Source: Flavobacteriia bacterium
GTDB lineage: Bacteria; Bacteroidota; Bacteroidia; Flavobacteriales_D; Crocinitomicaceae
NCBI GenBank assembly: GCA_009925805.1
Contig: RFQF01000072.1
Span: 1 to 9,840 of the forward strand
DNA: 9,840 nucleotides
Direction of reading: 5' to 3'
Part shown: positions 6,581 to 9,840 of the stretch, in pieces
Position numbering within the stretch: position 1 is the first letter of the stretch
Layout of the letters: each line of letters opens with the position of its first letter
The notes under the pieces: model-generated
The model's database searches: none
What the model saw: the letters and a program-made list of their open reading frames with translations, nothing else
Told to the model about the DNA's origin: nothing
Program-made: the position numbers and the translations under genes

Positions 6581-8041
6581 GTGCAACATTTAACTTCCCA
6601 AGAACCGTTAGAAGAATTTCGTCAAGGAGAGGCGTTGATGCTTTCTCAGGAGGCCACAGCCAGTGACACCAAAAAACTCTATTTAGAAAGCTACGGATGT
6701 CAAATGAATTTTTCTGACAGTGAAGTTGTGGCTTCCATCCTTGTCTCTGACGGTTATACTACAACGCGCAATATCGAAGACGCTGACTTGGTGTTGCTTA
6801 ACACCTGTTCCATCCGCGACAATGCTGAACAACGGATTCGGAAACGTTTGACTGAATTTAAATCGCTAAAAAAACAAAACCCTGATTTAGTCGTAGGGAT
6901 TTTAGGATGTATGGCGGAAAGGTTGAAGAAAAACCTACTGGAAGAAGAACATCTGGTGGATTTGGTGGCCGGGCCGGACGCTTACCGAGACCTTCCAAAC
7001 CTGCTGAACGAGGTTGGAACCGGGCAACGTGCCGTGAATGTACTTCTCTCACGGGAAGAAACCTATGCAGATATTCATCCCGTACGGTTGGACCAAGGCG
7101 GCATTTCCGCTTTCGTTACGATAATGCGTGGATGTGACAACATGTGTTCCTTCTGCGTGGTGCCCTTCACCCGCGGTCGTGAACGCTCGCGCAACCCCCA
7201 AACGATCGTGGAGGAATGCCGGAACTTAGTGAATCAAGGATATCGTGAAGTGACTTTGTTGGGGCAAAATGTCGACAGTTATCGTTGGAATGTTAATTCG
7301 AAAGGGGAAATTTTGAATGAAAACGAAATCACGGTGAATTTTGCTCAGTTATTAATTAGTGTGGCGAAGGTGTCGCCGGAACTTCGCGTTCGATTCAGCA
7401 CCTCCCATCCAAAAGATATGACCGATGAAGTACTTGAAGCCATACGAGATTATCCTAATATTTGTAAGTATATCCATCTGCCGGTACAATCTGGGAACAG
7501 TGACGTTCTTTACCGTATGAATCGTGGTTATACCCGTGCGTGGTATTTAAACCGGATAGCCGCCATTCGAAGGATAATCCCGAATTGTGCTATTTCAACC
7601 GATATCATTGCTGGATTTTGTGGTGAAACCGAAGAAGAACATCAAGAAACCCTATCCCTCATGCGGGAAGTTGGCTTTGATTATGCCTATATGTTCAAGT
7701 ATTCCGAAAGACCAAAAACCTTAGCGGAACGAAAGTTCGAGGATGATGTTCCGGATTCCATAAAAGGTCGTCGCTTAACGGAAATCATTGAGCTTCAAAC
7801 CGCTTGTAGTTTGCGGCAAAATCAACAACAAATCGGACAAATTCAGGAAATCTTAGTCGAAGGACCATCACGAAGATCCCAAGAACAGTATTGTGGAAGA
7901 AACTCCCAAAACAACGTGGTGGTATTCGATCGCAAAGAGGTTGTTAAAGGACAATATGTGCACGTGAAAATTCTCGACTGCACTTCGGCGACCTTGCTTG
8001 GGGAATTGGTCCATTTCGAAAATAGTGCGCTTGAATCATGA
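6581..8041 (+). CDS. miaB: tRNA-2-methylthio-N6-dimethylallyladenosine synthase (MiaB)
   Basis: MiaB is a radical-SAM enzyme that adds a methylthio group to i6A37 of tRNAs reading UNN codons. Counting from the GTG at 6581 (486 aa), the N-terminal UPF0004 domain carries C40 ([13 protein letters not shown]), C76 ([11 protein letters not shown]) and C110 ([11 protein letters not shown]), ligands of the auxiliary Fe-S cluster. The radical-SAM motif CDNMCSFC (C185, C189, C192) is followed by [12 protein letters not shown]. Core motifs include [10 protein letters not shown] (225-234), HLPVQSG (299-305) and STDIIAGF (339-346). A TRAM domain (about 416-480, VEGPSRRS...[12 protein letters not shown]) ends the protein. 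The start is uncertain. GTG 6566 lies before the predicted transcript; ATG 6638 has an AAGGAG 8 nt upstream. However, residues 11-21 ([11 protein letters not shown]) resemble the N-terminus of flavobacterial MiaB as I remember it (EESKQGESLVL), so I prefer 6581. The stop overlaps the next gene by 4 nt. Confidence 0.96.
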   Translation: MQHLTSQEPLEEFRQGEALMLSQEATASDTKKLYLESYGCQMNFSDSEVVASILVSDGYTTTRNIEDADLVLLNTCSIRDNAEQRIRKRLTEFKSLKKQNPDLVVGILGCMAERLKKNLLEEEHLVDLVAGPDAYRDLPNLLNEVGTGQRAVNVLLSREETYADIHPVRLDQGGISAFVTIMRGCDNMCSFCVVPFTRGRERSRNPQTIVEECRNLVNQGYREVTLLGQNVDSYRWNVNSKGEILNENEITVNFAQLLISVAKVSPELRVRFSTSHPKDMTDEVLEAIRDYPNICKYIHLPVQSGNSDVLYRMNRGYTRAWYLNRIAAIRRIIPNCAISTDIIAGFCGETEEEHQETLSLMREVGFDYAYMFKYSERPKTLAERKFEDDVPDSIKGRRLTEIIELQTACSLRQNQQQIGQIQEILVEGPSRRSQEQYCGRNSQNNVVVFDRKEVVKGQYVHVKILDCTSATLLGELVHFENSALES

Positions 8042-9273
8042 ATTTACAGCAGATTAAACAACGATTTTCCATTGTTGGAAATACTCCGGGCCTGAATCGA
8101 GCCCTTGAAATTTCGGCACAGGTGGCCCCAACGGATTTAGCGGTATTGGTTACCGGAGAAAGCGGAACAGGAAAAGAGATCATTCCGCAAGTGATTCATC
8201 AACTGAGCAGCAGAAAACACAAAGAATACATCGCTGTAAATTGCGGTGCCATCCCAGAAGGAACGATCGATTCAGAACTTTTTGGTCATGAAAAGGGATC
8301 CTTTACGGGTGCCGCTGGAAGTCGTCAGGGCTATTTTGAAGTCGCAAATGGAGGCACCATTTTCTTAGATGAAGTTGCCGAACTACCCATGCAAACCCAA
8401 GTGCGCTTGTTACGGGTTTTAGAAACCGGAGAATATTTACGCGTTGGTGCCTCAAAATCCCAAAAAACGAACGTGCGTGTGGTAGCAGCCACCAATGAGA
8501 ATATGCAACAAGCCATCGAAAAAGGAAAATTTCGTGAAGATTTGTTTTATCGACTGAACACCATTCCCATTACGTTACCCGCTTTGCGGGAAAGAGGCGA
8601 AGATATCCACCTGCTTTTTCGAAAATTTGCCAGTGATTTCGCCGAAAAATACCGAATGCCCGCCATTAAGCTTGATGAGGAAGGAATCAAGGTGTTGAAT
8701 GCCTATCCGTGGCCCGGTAATATTCGTCAATTGAAGAACCTCGTGGAGCAACTGAGCATTATTGAGACCGAGCGGAACATTAACGGACTCTTATTAAAAA
8801 ATTATCTTCCTGAAATTGCCGCACCGGGAGCGTTGATGGTCCATGCTTCGAGTCAGGAATCGATCTCCGAACGTGAACTCATGTATAAGTTTCTTTTCGA
8901 TATGAAGCGTGACTTGAGCGATTTGAAGAAATTGGTGCTCGAAATATTGACGCAAAGCGCAGGAATAGAACTCAATCCGGATCAAAATATACTTGTGAAT
9001 AAATTATACGAGGATTTCGCAACGGAAATTCCTTCAAAAGTTATTCCTGCTGCATTGATGCCTCCCAAAGCAGCAACGATAGAAGCCCAAGAAGAACTGT
9101 ATACGCTCCATGAGGACCTTGAAGAATCCCTTTCCCTGGAAGACCGTCAACGAGAACTCATTCATAAAGCCCTTGAGAAACACCGTGGGAAACGCAAACA
9201 TGCCGCTAAGGAACTTGGAATTTCTGAAAGGACGTTGTATCGAAAAATAAAAGAATTCAACCTGAGCGAGTGA
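8038..9273 (+). CDS. Sigma-54 interacting transcriptional activator (AAA+ / Fis HTH), no sensor domain
   Basis: The protein is a bacterial enhancer-binding protein: an AAA+ ATPase that remodels RNA polymerase carrying sigma-54. It has 411 residues. The AAA+ domain begins almost at once (about 9-240): Walker A GESGTGKE (40-47), GSFTGA (87-92, the loop that contacts sigma-54, usually GAFTGA), Walker B FLDE (109-112), [10 protein letters not shown] (165-174) with the arginine-finger region, and sensor [12 protein letters not shown] (225-234). A poorly conserved helical linker (about 265-365, including [19 protein letters not shown]) follows. The C-terminal Fis-type helix-turn-helix covers about 370-408 ([17 protein letters not shown]). 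There is no receiver, PAS or GAF domain, so activity may be set by abundance or by a partner. The ATG overlaps the miaB stop (ATGA), and its own stop overlaps lptE. As I recall, the gene sits between miaB and lptE in many Bacteroidota; its regulon is not deducible here. Confidence 0.95.
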   Translation: MNLQQIKQRFSIVGNTPGLNRALEISAQVAPTDLAVLVTGESGTGKEIIPQVIHQLSSRKHKEYIAVNCGAIPEGTIDSELFGHEKGSFTGAAGSRQGYFEVANGGTIFLDEVAELPMQTQVRLLRVLETGEYLRVGASKSQKTNVRVVAATNENMQQAIEKGKFREDLFYRLNTIPITLPALRERGEDIHLLFRKFASDFAEKYRMPAIKLDEEGIKVLNAYPWPGNIRQLKNLVEQLSIIETERNINGLLLKNYLPEIAAPGALMVHASSQESISERELMYKFLFDMKRDLSDLKKLVLEILTQSAGIELNPDQNILVNKLYEDFATEIPSKVIPAALMPPKAATIEAQEELYTLHEDLEESLSLEDRQRELIHKALEKHRGKRKHAAKELGISERTLYRKIKEFNLSE

Positions 9274-9779
9274 GAATTTTATACTTTGTAGTATTGTTGC
9301 TCCTGGTAACGGGTTGTTGGCCAAGTAAAATTGGCTTTCGAGATACCGGGGGAATGCCCGTTGAATGGGAAAAATTCTACCTGCAAACGTTGCGGGTAAA
9401 CGCGCCTACGTGCCCTTTGAGCTACGCAGCCACCCTTTCCGAAAGCTTGAAAGACGGCATTCAAAATAATACCCGACTTCTTATTTCTTCGAATATCAAG
9501 GATGCACAAGTACAACTCTCGGGAGAAATCACCAATTATTCGGTGAATCCAATTGCCCTGCAAAACGGAGATAATGCAGCGAAAAATCGGTTAACGGTAA
9601 GTATTGCTTTCGAAGGAAATATCACGGCTCCGAAAATAGACACATGGAAATTCGTTGTTACACGATTTGCCGATTTTGATGCAAGCGCTAATTTTGCTAC
9701 TGTTGAAAGCCAACTTTTAACCCAAGTGAATGAGCAAGTGGTGCAAGATGTTATCAATAAAATAATGAGTAACTGGTGA
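9270..9779 (+). CDS. lptE: LptE-family LPS-assembly lipoprotein
   Basis: LptE is the outer-membrane lipoprotein that plugs and supports LptD during LPS insertion. The 169-residue product has a very short lipoprotein signal peptide (R2, hydrophobic 3-13, lipobox VTGC with lipidated Cys16). The mature part fits the Bacteroidota LptE family: a PLSYAATLSESLKDGI region (49-64), LSGEITNYSVNPIALQ (83-98), AKNRLTVSIAFEG (104-116) and the end FADFDASANFATVESQLL...QVNEQVVQDVINKIMSNW (133-169). The GTG start overlaps the upstream TGA by 4 nt (GTGA). The next in-frame Met is residue 29, past the lipobox, so GTG is the only start that keeps the signal peptide. Sequence similarity across LptE is low, so the call leans on both the C-terminal motif and the gene order. 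Confidence 0.88.
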   Translation: MRILYFVVLLLLVTGCWPSKIGFRDTGGMPVEWEKFYLQTLRVNAPTCPLSYAATLSESLKDGIQNNTRLLISSNIKDAQVQLSGEITNYSVNPIALQNGDNAAKNRLTVSIAFEGNITAPKIDTWKFVVTRFADFDASANFATVESQLLTQVNEQVVQDVINKIMSNW

Positions 9780-9840
9780 TTTGGAATAAACACAATATCA
9801 ATAATTTGCTCCTTAATCCGACTATAATATCCTCGGACGA
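9776..9840 (+). CDS. Start of a hypothetical protein (3' end beyond window)
   Basis: A GTG at 9776 overlaps the lptE stop as GTGA and opens a frame of 21 codons that stays free of stops to the right edge. The product begins MIWNKHNINNLLLNPTIISS. The junction copies exactly the activator/lptE junction upstream. In related genomes lptE is often followed by a poorly characterised gene whose protein begins with a similar 'INxLLxNP' helix; this is from memory and unverified. No domain can be named from 21 residues. Confidence 0.55.
   Translation, partial: MIWNKHNINNLLLNPTIISSD

Noticed and set aside
6578..6583. CACGTG palindrome at the miaB start
   Set aside because: A single 6-bp palindrome is expected often by chance and has no second copy or known role here.
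6907..7137. Plus-strand open frame in another phase with Gly/Arg-rich product
   Set aside because: It overlaps the conserved MiaB region including C110 and the lead-in to the radical-SAM motif; the composition is a frame artefact.
9034..9324. Minus-strand frame of 96 codons across the activator/lptE junction
   Set aside because: It is antisense to the Fis-type HTH and the LptE signal peptide and shows no domain features.

Overview
The window looks like an ordinary chromosomal segment of a Bacteroidota bacterium, most likely of the Flavobacteriia. Three things point there: a gldE-gldD pair (gliding motility / type IX secretion lineage), a matching Bacteroidota-type promoter (TTTG, 19 nt, TAnnTTTG) in front of miaB, and the gene order miaB - sigma-54 activator - lptE. 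I could not assign a genus. Base composition and coding style look even throughout. I see no mobile element, tRNA, rRNA, CRISPR array or prophage gene.

The layout is two divergent blocks around one intergenic region (about 6423-6580). Leftward (minus strand) run topA, ssb, gldE, gldD and folK, with gaps of 23 and 6 nt and then overlaps of 37 and 13 nt, so they probably form one transcription unit. It combines DNA topology and replication (TopA, SSB), two envelope proteins needed for gliding (GldE, GldD) and a folate enzyme (FolK). A small hairpin and a run of twelve T residues at the end of folK may end this unit. A further leftward gene then encodes an outer-envelope type lipoprotein with an OmpA-like domain and the start of a TPR region; it runs off the left edge.

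Rightward (plus strand) run miaB (tRNA methylthiotransferase), a sigma-54 interacting AAA+ activator without a sensor domain, lptE (LPS-assembly lipoprotein) and the first 21 codons of a fourth gene cut by the right edge. All three junctions are 4-nt start/stop overlaps (ATGA, GTGA, GTGA), which argues for tight translational coupling.

The divergent region holds a strong promoter for miaB, a probable -7 box for topA and a 6+3+6 inverted repeat about midway between them. The miaB promoter lies so close to the reading frame that it rules out the most upstream start codon and suggests a leaderless or nearly leaderless message. I found no clear evidence of an undescribed biological system. The most useful points are the miaB start, the sensorless activator in an envelope/tRNA operon, the short FolK and the OmpA-TPR lipoprotein.
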